Positions 15,772 through 25,026 of a DNA stretch of 64,000 bases are shown here, piece after piece. The stretch is from assembly GCA_016745315.1 (NCBI GenBank), contig CP066886.1, positions 6,076,501 to 6,140,500 on the forward strand, written 5' to 3'. This stretch comes from Arthrospira sp. PCC 9108. GTDB lineage: Bacteria > Cyanobacteriota > Cyanobacteriia > Cyanobacteriales > Microcoleaceae. Within the stretch, counting starts at the first letter, position 1; each line of letters opens with the position of its first letter. The notes under the pieces are model-generated. The model did not search any database. It was not told where the DNA came from and saw only the letters and a list, made by a program, of their open reading frames with translations. Both the position numbers and the translations under genes were made by a program.

Positions 15772-16888
15772 CCTCAATTTTCCGCATTTCCTTATAAGCA
15801 ATCACCAGAAAATTCCCGGACCCACAAGCCGGGTCAAAGACGCGAATTTTGGCGAGGCGTTGGCGCAAATTCAACAACTTGCGGCGATTCTCCCCAGCCG
15901 CCTCCAACTGCGATCGCAAATCATCCAAAAACAAGGGATTAAGCACCTTGAGGATATTGGGAACACTGGTATAGTGCATCCCCAAAGCGCCGCGCTCCTC
16001 CTCATCAGCCACCGCCTGAATCATGGAGCCAAAAATATCGGGGTTGATTTTTTTCCAGTCCAAATTCCCGACATGGAGCAAATAAGACCGGGCAATTTTG
16101 TTAAAACGCGCCACCTCCACACTGCCCGAAAATAGCCCCCCATTCACATAAGGAAACACATTCGCCCAATTGCGAATCCCGGCCGCTTCTCGCTGGTTGT
16201 GGGGGGTCGCCATCGCCCGAAATAGCTCCGATAGCACCTCATCGGTATTGGCAGCATCGGCGGCACTCATCTGGGCGATCGCATTTGTAAATAACTTCTC
16301 ACTGTGGAAAATGTTGGTATCTTCCGCAAAAAAGCAGAAAATCAGCCGCGCCATGAAATGGTTAAACTTCTCGCGACCTTCCGCTTTATCCCAGTCTGGA
16401 TTCAGCTTGAGTAACTCCACATACAGTCGATTGAGGCGACCTGTTGCTTTGATATCAAAGGCATTCTCGCGGATTTGCCGCACCGTGGTAATCCCCGCCA
16501 AAGGCAGGAAAAAGCCGAAATGGTTCGCAAAGTCTGGGTAATTACAGGCCACCATTTCCCCATCCCCCAGACTTTCCGCCTCCAAACTTTGGCCGTCCGT
16601 CGCCAAAATAAACTTAACCTTGTAGCGAGTGGTAGCGGGACTCTCGCGCAAAGCGGTCAGGGTGGCGGTGACTTCCCCTTCTCGGCAAACCTGCAAATGG
16701 ATATTATTGCGCTGAAGTACCCCACCCGGTAAATCCGATTGATTGGTGCTGTGGCGATCGCTTTTCAGGCGCTTGATGGTGGTCGCCTTATTCCCAAAGG
16801 CTTCCAGGAAGCTATAGGGGAAGGCTTCCGGGTCAAAAGGTGCTTCCGCGAGTTGGGAAACTGCTTCCTCGATTTCAACAGCATTCAT
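15743..16888 (-). pseudogene. MmeI-like DNA methyltransferase, truncated after motif I
   Basis: From ATG 16888, 381 residues remain. The N-terminal domain and helical spacer of MmeI-like adenine methyltransferases are recognisable (start MNAVEIEEAVSQL, then FLEAFGNKATTIKRL, then FCFFAEDTNIF). The SAM-binding motif I, FDPACGSGNFL, lies about 30 residues before the end. The family normally continues for several hundred residues with the NPPF/Y catalytic motif and a target-recognition domain; both are missing because the gene runs into the 73-bp repeat of the integrated element. By family it would methylate adenine as part of a restriction or defence system together with helicase and nuclease genes such as those at 31.6-35.7 kb. 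The lost 3' part may lie left of the window. Confidence 0.8.
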
Positions 16889-16929
16889 GGTCACAAATCC
16901 AAAAGACTGGGGTTCTTTCTCAACTTTAG

Positions 16930-17829
16930 CTAATCACTAAACCTCTCTTCCCGTAAAGTGGCAATTTCCTCTAAACTTAATCCAGTAGCTTGGGCGATCG
17001 CCTCATCATTCAGTTGACCCAATAAATTGCGAGCCGTCTCACGTTTTGCCTGTTCAATGCCTTGTTGTCGCCTTTCTTCAAGCCCTTGTTGTCGCCCTTG
17101 TTGTAGTCCCAATGCGATCGCACCCTGTTGGTCATAAATAAACATTTCCCGCCGATCTAACTCTTCTAATTCTTCTAGGGTTAATCCCGCTTGATTGGCA
17201 ATCTCAAACGCTTGATTTAGTTCGGCGATATCATCCATGTTTTCAGGAATCGAAGTGAGCGATCAGGCAAATTTCATAAAATAAATCCATTTATCCGTCA
17301 GGGTTTCCAGTTCGTTGAGTTCTTTGGTAAACTTCGGCAATTCCACAAAGACTAACTCCATCCCATTATCTGGGTAGTACCAGCCCTCAGACTTCTCGCG
17401 ATAGACAAACCGGGAAATCAATTGATTTTGTCCGGGGAACATATCAAAGTCGGTCAAGGTTAAAGCAATCACAGGTTTTAGGTCTCGATATGCTTGTCGT
17501 CTCCGTTCCAGTTGAAACGCATAGTTTTTCGCCGCATTAAATAAAACCCGCTTCCCAGAAAACTGCACATTCAAAACCTGAATTTGAATAATCACCAATG
17601 TGCCGTCATTCAAGTGCGCTTTAACATCGAGATAGGTATCTTTTAACCCTTCCAGTTGCGGGGGCAAATTTGGCTTAATGATTTCCAAGTCTTCAATAGT
17701 GGAATTTCCCTCATAGACCCAACCATTGAGAAAACTGATTAAGATGTTCTTGCTTTGTGCCGAACCAAAGATTTTTGTAAAAGCGTAGTCCGTTTTGGGG
17801 TTAATAAATATCATAGCCTGCCTACCCAA
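16930..17829 (-). pseudogene. Rpn-family PD-(D/E)XK nuclease with in-frame TGA
   Basis: The frame from 17829 to 16930 is continuous except for TGA at 17263-17265, so a single C-to-T change would restore a 299-residue protein. The N-terminal part has the family features: FINPKTDYAFTKIFG, FLNGWVYEGNSTIEDL, then D-V-K and IQIQVL, the degenerate active site (the usual ExQ reads IQIQ here). The C-terminal part has the Gln/Arg repeats (GLQQGRQQGLEERRQQG) and the LSLEEIATL tail of Rpn/PDDEXK transposase-like proteins. By family these are nucleases linked to recombination and phage defence. A fragment of a second copy lies at 28412-28615. The first ATG in good context is a few codons after 17829. Confidence 0.8.
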
Positions 17830-18045
17830 CTCAGGTTCATGTTTGGGAACTAATTATAGCATAACTTGTGTATTTTGGAGTTCCCCCTGTGTCTAATTCC
17901 TGGGGAGTTTCCATTGCAGTTCACCTCTAGGCGGGTGACTGATTCATCAAATTGCGTCCAATTTCTGAATCCCCTCTTACCCCAGTCATTCCAGCCCCTC
18001 AGAGGTTCAAACTCCTAGGCGCGATGATAGTTTGGTATAATAAGT
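17830..18045. other. Spacer without recognised features
   Basis: A 216-bp spacer between the Rpn gene and the XisH remnant, which diverge from it. TATAAT-like sequence occurs near 18037-18042 (GGTATAATAAG), which could be a -10 box for the xisHI remnant. Nothing else is seen. Confidence 0.3.
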
Positions 18046-18339
18046 TTGGATAGCATCAGGTTTATGCGATCGTTTATTATGGCTGCGGTGGAAGTCAAAA
18101 GTTTTTTGGCGAGGGCATCGGCAATTTCAGAGTTTCATACAGCCTTGGGGCAGTTCATTAACTATCGGGCTGCTTTAGGCTGTGAAGACCCCGATCGCAT
18201 TCTTTATCTGGCTATCCCTAATTTAGTCTATCAGACTTTCTTTCAACGAGAATTTCCAGCCTCAATGGTGCAAGAAAATTCGGTAAAACTGATTATTTAT
18301 GATATTGAATTGGAGCGAATTGTGCTATGGAAGGAGTGA
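18046..18339 (+). pseudogene. xisH: XisH-like protein, N-terminus lost
   Basis: The C-terminal 85 or so residues of XisH (fdxN-element excision controlling factor) are present: AAVEVKSFL with the ExK of its PD-(D/E)XK-like fold, then ISEFHTALGQFINYRAALG and a typical LIIYDIELERIVLWKE end. The usual first 50-60 residues with the initial Asp are missing; the preceding sequence does not resemble them. XisH and XisI occur as widespread pairs in cyanobacteria, mostly away from any excision element. The xisI start overlaps the xisH stop, as is normal for the pair. Confidence 0.75.
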
Positions 18340-18673
18340 CAGATAAATTAAAGACCTATCAGCAAATTGTGCAATAATTGTTGATTGAATATGCCCAAAG
18401 TAAGCCAGCCTATGGGGAGATTGAGGTTGAGACTATTTTTGATACCCAACGAAATCATTATCAAATTGTCCATTTTGGTTGTACCATCAGCGCTGGATTC
18501 ATCAGGGTGTCATCCATTTAGATATCCGCAATGAGAAAATTTGGATTTTTTGCAATTCAACGGAGCATGATGTGGCGGAAGATTTAGTCAACTTGGGTGT
18601 CCCCAAGCAAGATATTGTGCTAGGATTTTACCCGCATTTTATGCGAGAAATGAGCGATTATGCAGTAGGCTAA
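18327..18673 (+). pseudogene. xisI: XisI-like protein with stop and frameshift
   Basis: Starting at ATG 18327 the frame meets TAA at 18375-18377 (codon 17) and loses one base near 18478. With both repaired it reads as XisI: KLKTYQQIVQ-LLIEYAQSKP, then EIEVETIFDTQRNHYQ, then WIHQGVIHLDIRNEKIWI, ending VPKQDIVLGFYPHFMREMSD. One lesion is a nonsense codon, not a homopolymer change, so the gene is probably really dead. It follows the truncated xisH. Confidence 0.75.
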
Positions 18674-18809
18674 AATAGAGCAACCAGTGCAACATAATAA
18701 CAGGGCTGAAAACTTGAGCGATTGTTAGGATGGACACTGCCCACCCTACTCCTGTTAAAATACTAAACTTGACCTGCTCCCAAAATCCATTGGGAAATAT
18801 CCGGTGCGA

Positions 18810-19119
18810 AAACGCAATAGCCCTTGATTGCTAAAATGTGTTATGATACTCTAATAAGACTGGCGGTTTCCCACTCATATTGGAATTGCTCAATATGTCG
18901 TCCTGGATTTTGGCGATCGCCTCAATATCCCGATCGCCCATAAGTTGAGGAAGTCTACCTTTTTCGGCAACAAAGCGATCAATTTCCTCAAACGAGCGCG
19001 ATAATCCGTTCTTCTCTAGGGGAATATTCGCGAGTCGCTTCCGGGGCGATATCTATCCCCAACTGTGCCAACAGTTCTAAATCTTCATCAGTGGTAGATT
19101 TGGGCGTGGATTTAGCCAT
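18810..19119 (-). pseudogene. Remnant of a second GIY-YIG nuclease gene
   Basis: From ATG 19119 the sequence matches the 5' part of the GIY-YIG gene at 32865 (MAKS-PKSTTDEDLELLAQL) and carries the same frame break after REERIIALV. It then jumps, after about 190 bp, to sequence matching the 3' end of that gene (31.61-31.70 kb), so about 950 bp including the whole nuclease domain are deleted. The flanking AAAATGTGTTATGATACTCT is also shared. It is evidence that the defence locus was duplicated before decaying. Confidence 0.8.
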
Positions 19120-19138
19120 TGTTAGGTTTTACTTGTTT

Positions 19139-19497
19139 TTAGGGATCTTGGAAAACTGCCAAATATGGTGCGTAAGAAAATGCCCGATTGCGTTTTTGTC
19201 CAGTAATTTCTTGCAGAAGACCTATAGCGCTAAGATCTTTAATCAAAGTGTTGGCGTTAGGGTATGTCAAACTTGTAACCGATTGAGCGTGTTCCACCGT
19301 AAAAATTGGTCTAAAGTAAAGACTTTCAAGCAATGCAATTGCATTACCCGATAGCTTTTGATGAATTTCTCGAATTAATCGCAAACATACAGGCAGCTCC
19401 TCAAGACGTTCTAAACCATAATTAATTGCAGAAACATAGTTTACGACCTCAGCAACGTCTTTAGGATGATCCGCTTCTATAGCTTGAGATTCAAACT
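19139..19497 (-). pseudogene. fic gene, 3' exon with the catalytic core deleted
   Basis: This is the 3' exon of a fic gene split by group II intron 1. It reads EFESQAIEADHPKDVAEVV, then RLIREIHQKL, and then goes directly to the C-terminal winged helix (TVEHAQSVTSLTYPNANTLI, ending APYLAVFQDP). The HPFxxGNGR motif that belongs between them is missing, so an internal in-frame deletion removed the AMP-transferase centre. The winged helix alone could at most bind DNA. Its 5' exon is at 22123-22400. Confidence 0.8.
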
Positions 19498-19594
19498 ATT
19501 AGGGGTCGAGATAGACCGTGAGGTCTATCCCTCCCATTGAGAACCGTACATGAGACTTTTACCTCATACGGCTCCTAGTTTGACTGTCTCCTTG

Positions 19595-21402
19595 TTAAGA
19601 GTACAGCATCATCTCTTCATCAAGAGCTGTTTTATCATCGTGACAATGGTGATGTAATAATTGAAGATTCTTGTATTCATCCTTTCCGCCTTGGCTTCTA
19701 GGTTCAGTGTGGTCTACTTCAATTATATCTGATGGGGTAAAGAATTGCCCGCACCAGGTACACTTGCCTTTTTGCTTTTTAAGTAGTTTTGCTACCCTAT
19801 TTGGCGTATCGATTGCTTGTCCTTTCCTGGTTGCCCAGTAAGTCCAATTTCCGTCGTATGGCGTTGCGTCAGGGCGTATTAGGGTGTGTCTGACAATCGG
19901 AGTCCAATTATGTTTCCACAGTCGAAATCCATCTTTGGTTTGAAACATCCAATTTTCGTGTCTTTCTTTCCCATTGCTAAGTTTAATTGTTTCATGTCTG
20001 AAATAATTACTTAGCTTTTCGTAACTTGCCTTTCCGCATCTCGATACTGTCCATGCCCTTAACATTTGCCAGATTATGAAGTCTAGCTTGTTGAAGGTCT
20101 CTGTTGAGACTACCGCTGAATAATAGTTTGACCATCCCCGAATAATTGGGTTCAGTTTGTTAATCAGGGCTGACTGAGGTGCTGTTTTATATTGTTTGAT
20201 TACACCTTTTATCGCTTCTGTGTGGGCAACTGCTTTTTGACTGGGTTTTATATGAGTTTTATGTCCTAATGGTTTCCCATGTGGAGTCATCCCAGTTCTG
20301 TATTTTCCTACGGGATATTGCCTAATCTTGAAACCTAAGAAATCAAATCCGGGTTCCTCTGTTTTGCCATTATACTCAATAGATTTGAGTGTATTGCAGA
20401 TTCGAGTTTTTTCAGGTTTAATCTCTAATCCAATAGGCTTTAGCCATTCAGAGATAGCAGTTTTGCACTGTTCAATGATTCCTAAGTCTTTGGATATGAC
20501 TACAAAATCATCGGCATATCTTATTGCCATGGTATATGGTTTGTTGTTTTTGGGATACATTTTTCCTATTAACCTTCCCATTCCCAACAGTGCGATGTTG
20601 GCGAGTATTGGACTTATTACCCCTCCCTGGGGTGTCCCTGTTTTTGTATCCTCGAATACACCGTTGTCTAGCACTCCCGCTTTTAGCCATTGTTTCAGGT
20701 CTCTTTTTAGGCGGCTTGGACAATGAATTTTGGACAGTAGGTATTCATGGTTCACGGTAAGAGCATTTTGCTATATCGGCATCAAGAACATAATATTGTC
20801 CTTGATTTATGGCAGTGTAAATTCTGCTAATTGCGTCATGGGCTGACCGTCCTGGACGGAACCCGTAGCTTGTGCCTTCAAATCTCGATTCCCATTCTGG
20901 TTCGAGAGCCGACTTAACCAAGGCTTGCCTTGCTCTATCTTGGATTGTGGGTATTCCTATTCCAGCTTTTTTCATCCCTACCAGGTTTTGGAATCCACAC
21001 CCGTCGCAGTGGTTTTGCTTTGAGATTTCCCTTAATGTTCTTGACCAGTTCAAACCTTTGTCTTGGAGAGATTACTCTTACTCCATCAACACCGGCTGTC
21101 TTCTTGCCTTGGTTATCTTGGGGGGCGGGTTTATTAAGCTGACTGTTGGGAAGCATGGCTGACCGTGGAACCCGCCCCTACAGCCGCACTGCTAAGAGCC
21201 GGGCATAATATGATTTCACCAATAGACGTTGCCACCTTCGTGCCTTAGCATTTTGTCCCGATTTAGCTGCTTGAAATATACTCTTTTGGAGCTTGAAAAC
21301 TTTCCGTTGAACCTTAGTCCATGGGACTGCCTTCCATGCGTTGTTCGTAGTCTTGATTGGTTTTGGTTTCCCAAACCCTTTCTTTAAACTCGCTATCGCC
21401 AT
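19595..21402 (-). pseudogene. Group II intron reverse transcriptase/maturase, copy 1, in pieces
   Basis: The pieces read in order as one maturase: an N-terminal segment (21402-21178), stop TAG inside a hairpin insertion, RT1-2 (LRRVWIPKPGRDEK), a +1 change at A6 (20967-20972), then GIPTIQDRARQALVK and DADIAKC, a second +1 change at GGTAAGAG (20756-20763, plus strand), then 386 residues with QGGVISPILANIAL, YADD, the maturase domain and a C-terminal HNH (CTWC ... DHTEPRSQGG ... HCH). Function by family: reverse transcription and splicing of the intron. All three copies in this window share these breaks, while amino-acid sequence is otherwise kept. Either recoding or an old loss with rescue in trans could explain it. 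Confidence 0.8.
21122..21178. repeat. 57-bp hairpin insertion in maturase copy 1
   Basis: GGGGCGGGTT (21122-21131) and AACCCGCCCC (21169-21178) form perfect 10-bp arms. The insertion falls between the N-terminal segment (ending LLAVR) and the conserved QGKKTAGVDG and carries the in-frame TAG. It looks like a small palindromic mobile element (MITE-like). Confidence 0.75.
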
Positions 21403-22122
21403 TTGTACACCTACTAGGCTCTATTTCTTTACAATCAAACCGTGACCTGTCAGCATATCCCTGCCATTACGACAGGGCGTTGGCTTTTGGTCACATCTCA
21501 CCCCCTAATAGGCTTACGCTTACACTTTCACTACTGACTTTCTCGACCAGATTGTCAGAGCCTGAAAGGGGTTACAACGTTCCATTTATATGGGCATTCC
21601 ATCTTTAGATTTGTCCTGTCCACCGGGGTACTTTTAAAGGTCTGTGTAGGTGGTGTCAAAAAACCCCTACTTTTCCCCATGCTCTTTTGAGTGCAGCGTA
21701 TCAACCTGTTTCGCTACCTGATACTTACGATGGTTCAAGACGGACATTCGGTTTCCCTAATCATGGATGGTTGGCAGTGGTCGAACTTTTTTGGGAATAG
21801 GTTTTCCCTCACGCCTTCCGTTCCCCGCTTCAGTCCCAGGGTTGTGATTCCTGAAATTGGGGGTGGCTATCGCCGTTACCCTGACTTCATAGCTTTACTT
21901 ATCCATTTATGGGCTTCCTATAAGGAATTTGTATGAGTTAGTTCGTTTTGACCTGGGGTTCCCTGTCTTATTTGGTATATTTCTATACCGAATGTTGGGA
22001 CATATAAACAGTTATGAGGATGGTCAGGAGTGCGCTCCTTATATTCAATCAAGGGGTTGAAGTCCCCACCAGGCGGTTATTTCAGGTATTTCAACCCTAT
22101 TTCATGCCTGAACGTCTCGCAC

Positions 22123-22400
22123 CTAGAACATCTATCAAAGAGGCTTGCGTACCCTCAATTTGACTCGATAAAACTGCTTCTTTACGAACGTACATAAATA
22201 CAAATAAATCGGGGTTGGGGAGAGCATCAGTTGCACCATCTAAACGACCCAATGCACGATCGGCTTGAGATAGCAAATTCCACATTTCCGGATCCATCAT
22301 AATCTCAGGGGTAGGTGGCAGTGGATTGGGGATAAAGGCCCTGTAGCCTTCTATCTGTTCTATGTATTGCCTGCTCTCGATGTCCCAAGCATTCTTATCG
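22123..22400 (-). pseudogene. fic gene, 5' exon
   Basis: It reads QIEGYRAFIPNPLPPTPEI, then LLSQADRALGRLDG and SSQIEGTQASLIDVL, the N-terminal Fic_N part that contains the inhibitory S/T-x-x-x-E-G-like segment. The frame stays open upstream only to a TGA near 22413, where the sequence meets the 3' end of intron 2, and no good start codon is seen. Intron 1 begins at 22122. Together with the 3' exon it is a Fic protein without a catalytic core. Confidence 0.75.
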
Positions 22401-22532
22401 GTTCCGATAATACTGAGTCACTTTTGATTATTAGGGGTCGAGATAGACCTCACGGTCTACCCCTCCCATTCAGCAGCAGAACCGTACATGAGACTTTCAC
22501 CTCATACGGCTCCTAGTTTGACCGTCTCCTTG

Positions 22533-24355
22533 TTAAGAGTACAGCATCATCTCTTCATCAAGAGCTGTTTTATCATCGTGACAATGGCGATGTAATAATT
22601 GAAGATTCTTGTATTCATCCTTTCCGCCTTGGCTTCTAGGTACAATGTGGTCTACTTCAATTAAATCTAATGGGGTAAAGAATTGCCCGCACCAGGTACA
22701 CTTGCCTTTTTGCTTTTTAAGTAGTTTTGCTACCTTATTTGGCGTATCGATTGCTTGTCCTCTCCTGGTTGCCCAGTAAGTCCAATTTCCATCGTATGGT
22801 GTTGCGTCGGGGCGTATTAAGGTGTGTCTGACAATTGGGGTCCAGTTATGTTTCCATAATTGGAATCCTTCTTTGGTCTGGAATAACCAAGATTCCTGTC
22901 TTTCATTCCCATTGCTAAGTTTAACCGTTCCATGTCTGAAATAGTTCCTCAGCTTTTCGTAGTTCACCCCTTTGCATCTTGATGCTGTCCATGCCCGTAA
23001 CATTAACCAGATTATGAGGTCTAGCTTATTGAAGGTCTCTGCTGAGACTACCGCTGAGTAGTAATTTGACCATCCCCGAATAATCGGGTTTAGATGTTTT
23101 ATCAGGGCTGACTGAGGTGCTGTTCTATGTTGTTTGATTACACCTTTAATCACTTCTGTATGGGCTTTAACTGCTTTATGGCTGGGTTTTATGTGGGTTT
23201 TATGTCCGATTAATCGGCTTGCTGCCCCGCCTGTTTTCCCAGATTTATATTTTCCTACTGGATGTTGCCTGATATTGAATCCTAGAAAGTCGAACCCTGG
23301 TTTTTCTGTTTTACCATCATACTCGATAGATTTGAGCGTGTGGCAGATTCGAGTTTTTTCAGGTTTTATTTCTAAGCCTACAGGTTTTAACCATTCGGTG
23401 ATTGCAGTTTGGCACTGTTCAATGATTCCTAGGTCTTTTGAGATGACCACAAAATCATCGGCGTATCTTATGACATTCGCATACGGGCGATTGTCTGTTT
23501 TCTTAGGGTACAGTTTTTCAATTAACCTAATCATCCCCAACAGTGCGATGTTAGCGAGTATTGGACTTATTACCCCTCCTTGAGGTGTCCCTGCTTCTGT
23601 ATCCTCGAATACACCGTTATCTAGCACTCCCGCTTTGAGCCATTGTTTCAGGTCTCTTTTTAGGCGGCTTGGACAATGAATTTTGGACAGTAGGTATTCA
23701 TGGTTCACGGTAAGAGCATTTCGCTATATCCGCATCAAGAACGTAGTATTGTTCTTTATTAATTGCAACATAAATTCTGCTAATTGCGTCATGGGCTGAC
23801 CGTCCTGGACGGAACCCGTAGCTTGTGCCTTCAAATCTCGATTCCCATTCTGGTTCGAGAGTCGACTTAACCAAGGCTTGCCTTGCTCTATCTTGGATTG
23901 TGGGTATTCCTATTCCAGCTTTTTTCATCCCTACCAGGTTTTGGAATCCAAACCCGTCGCAGTGGTTTTGCTTTGAGGTTTCCCTTAATGTTCTTGACCA
24001 GTTCAAACCTTTGTCTTGGAGAGACTACTCTTACTCCATCAACCCCAGCTGTCTTCTTGCCTTGACCCGCTTGGGGGGCGGGTTTATTAAGCTGACTGTT
24101 GGGAAGCATGGCTGACCGTGGAACCCGCCCCTACAGTCTCACTGCTAGGAGCCGGGCATAATATGATTTCACCAATAGACGTTGCCACCTTCTAGCTTTT
24201 GCATCTTGTCCCGATTTAGCTGCTTGAAATATACTCTTTTGGAGCTTGAAAATTTTCCGTTGAACCTTAGTCCATGGGATTGTCTTCCATGCGTTGTTCG
24301 TAGTCTTGATTGGTCTGGTTTTGCCAAACCCTTTCTTTGAACTCGCTATCGCCAT
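22533..24355 (-). pseudogene. Group II intron reverse transcriptase/maturase, copy 2, in pieces
   Basis: Same layout as copy 1: N-terminal piece 24355-24131, TAG within the hairpin insertion (24075-24131), +1 change at A6 (23920-23925), +1 change at 23709-23716, then a 391-residue frame with YADD and HNH. Compared with copy 1 the long frame differs at roughly one residue in seven, and many codon differences are silent (for example the T-P-Q-G-G motif uses different codons), which points to past selection on the protein. By family a maturase and reverse transcriptase. Confidence 0.8.
24075..24131. repeat. 57-bp hairpin insertion in maturase copy 2
   Basis: Arms GGGGCGGGTT (24075-24084) and AACCCGCCCC (24122-24131), the same position and nearly the same sequence as in copy 1. 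Confidence 0.75.
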
Positions 24356-25026
24356 ATGTACACCTACTAGATTCTATTTCTTTACAATCAAACCGTGACC
24401 TGTTAGCATATCCCTACTGTTACAGCAGGGCGTTGGCTTTTGGTCACATCTCACCCCCTAATAGGCTTGCGCTTACACTTTTACTACTGACTTTCTCGAC
24501 CAGATTGTCAGAGCCTGAAAGGGGTTAAAACGTTCCATTTATATGGGCATTCCATCTTTAGATTTGTCTTTTCCACCGGGGTACTTTTAAAGGTCTGTGT
24601 AGGTAGTAAATAGAAGCCCCTACTTTTCCCCTTACTCTTTTGAGCGCAGCGTATCAACCTATTTCGCTACTACATTATTACGATGGTTCAAGCCGGACAT
24701 TCGGTTTCCCTAATCATGGATGGTTGGCAGTGGTCTCGATTCTGGTGTTGGGTTGCACCTCGGAGCCTTCCGTTCCCCGCTTCAATCCTGAGATTGTGAT
24801 TCCCAAAACTGGGGGTGGCTATCGCCGTTACCCTAATTTCCTAACTCTACTTATCCATTTCTGGGCTTCCTTATAAGGAATTTGTATGAGTTGGTTTGTT
24901 TTGACCTTGGGTTCCCTGCCTTGATTAGGGGTCGAGATAGACCTCACGGTCTACCCCTCCCATTCAGCAGCAGAACCGTACATGAGACTTTCACCTCATA
25001 CGGCTCCTAGTTTGACCGTCTCCTTG

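Larger units (their letters stand above)
19498..22122 (-). mobile_element. Group II intron copy 1, inserted in fic
   Basis: A 2625-nt chloroplast-like group II intron read leftward. The 5' end is GTGCGAGACG at 22122; domain V is at 19575-19541 (GAGCCGTATGAGG ... CTCATGTACGGTTC); domain VI follows and the intron ends CCCTAAT at 19498. Joining the flanks restores D-V-L-E-F-E-S-Q across the fic junction, so the borders are supported by the exon reading frame. Domain IV carries the broken maturase at 21402-19595. Self-splicing with maturase help and retrohoming are known for the family. Confidence 0.9.

Noticed and set aside
15747..16933. Open frames opposite the methyltransferase gene
   Set aside because: They are antisense shadows; the minus-strand protein has the MmeI-like domain order and motif I.
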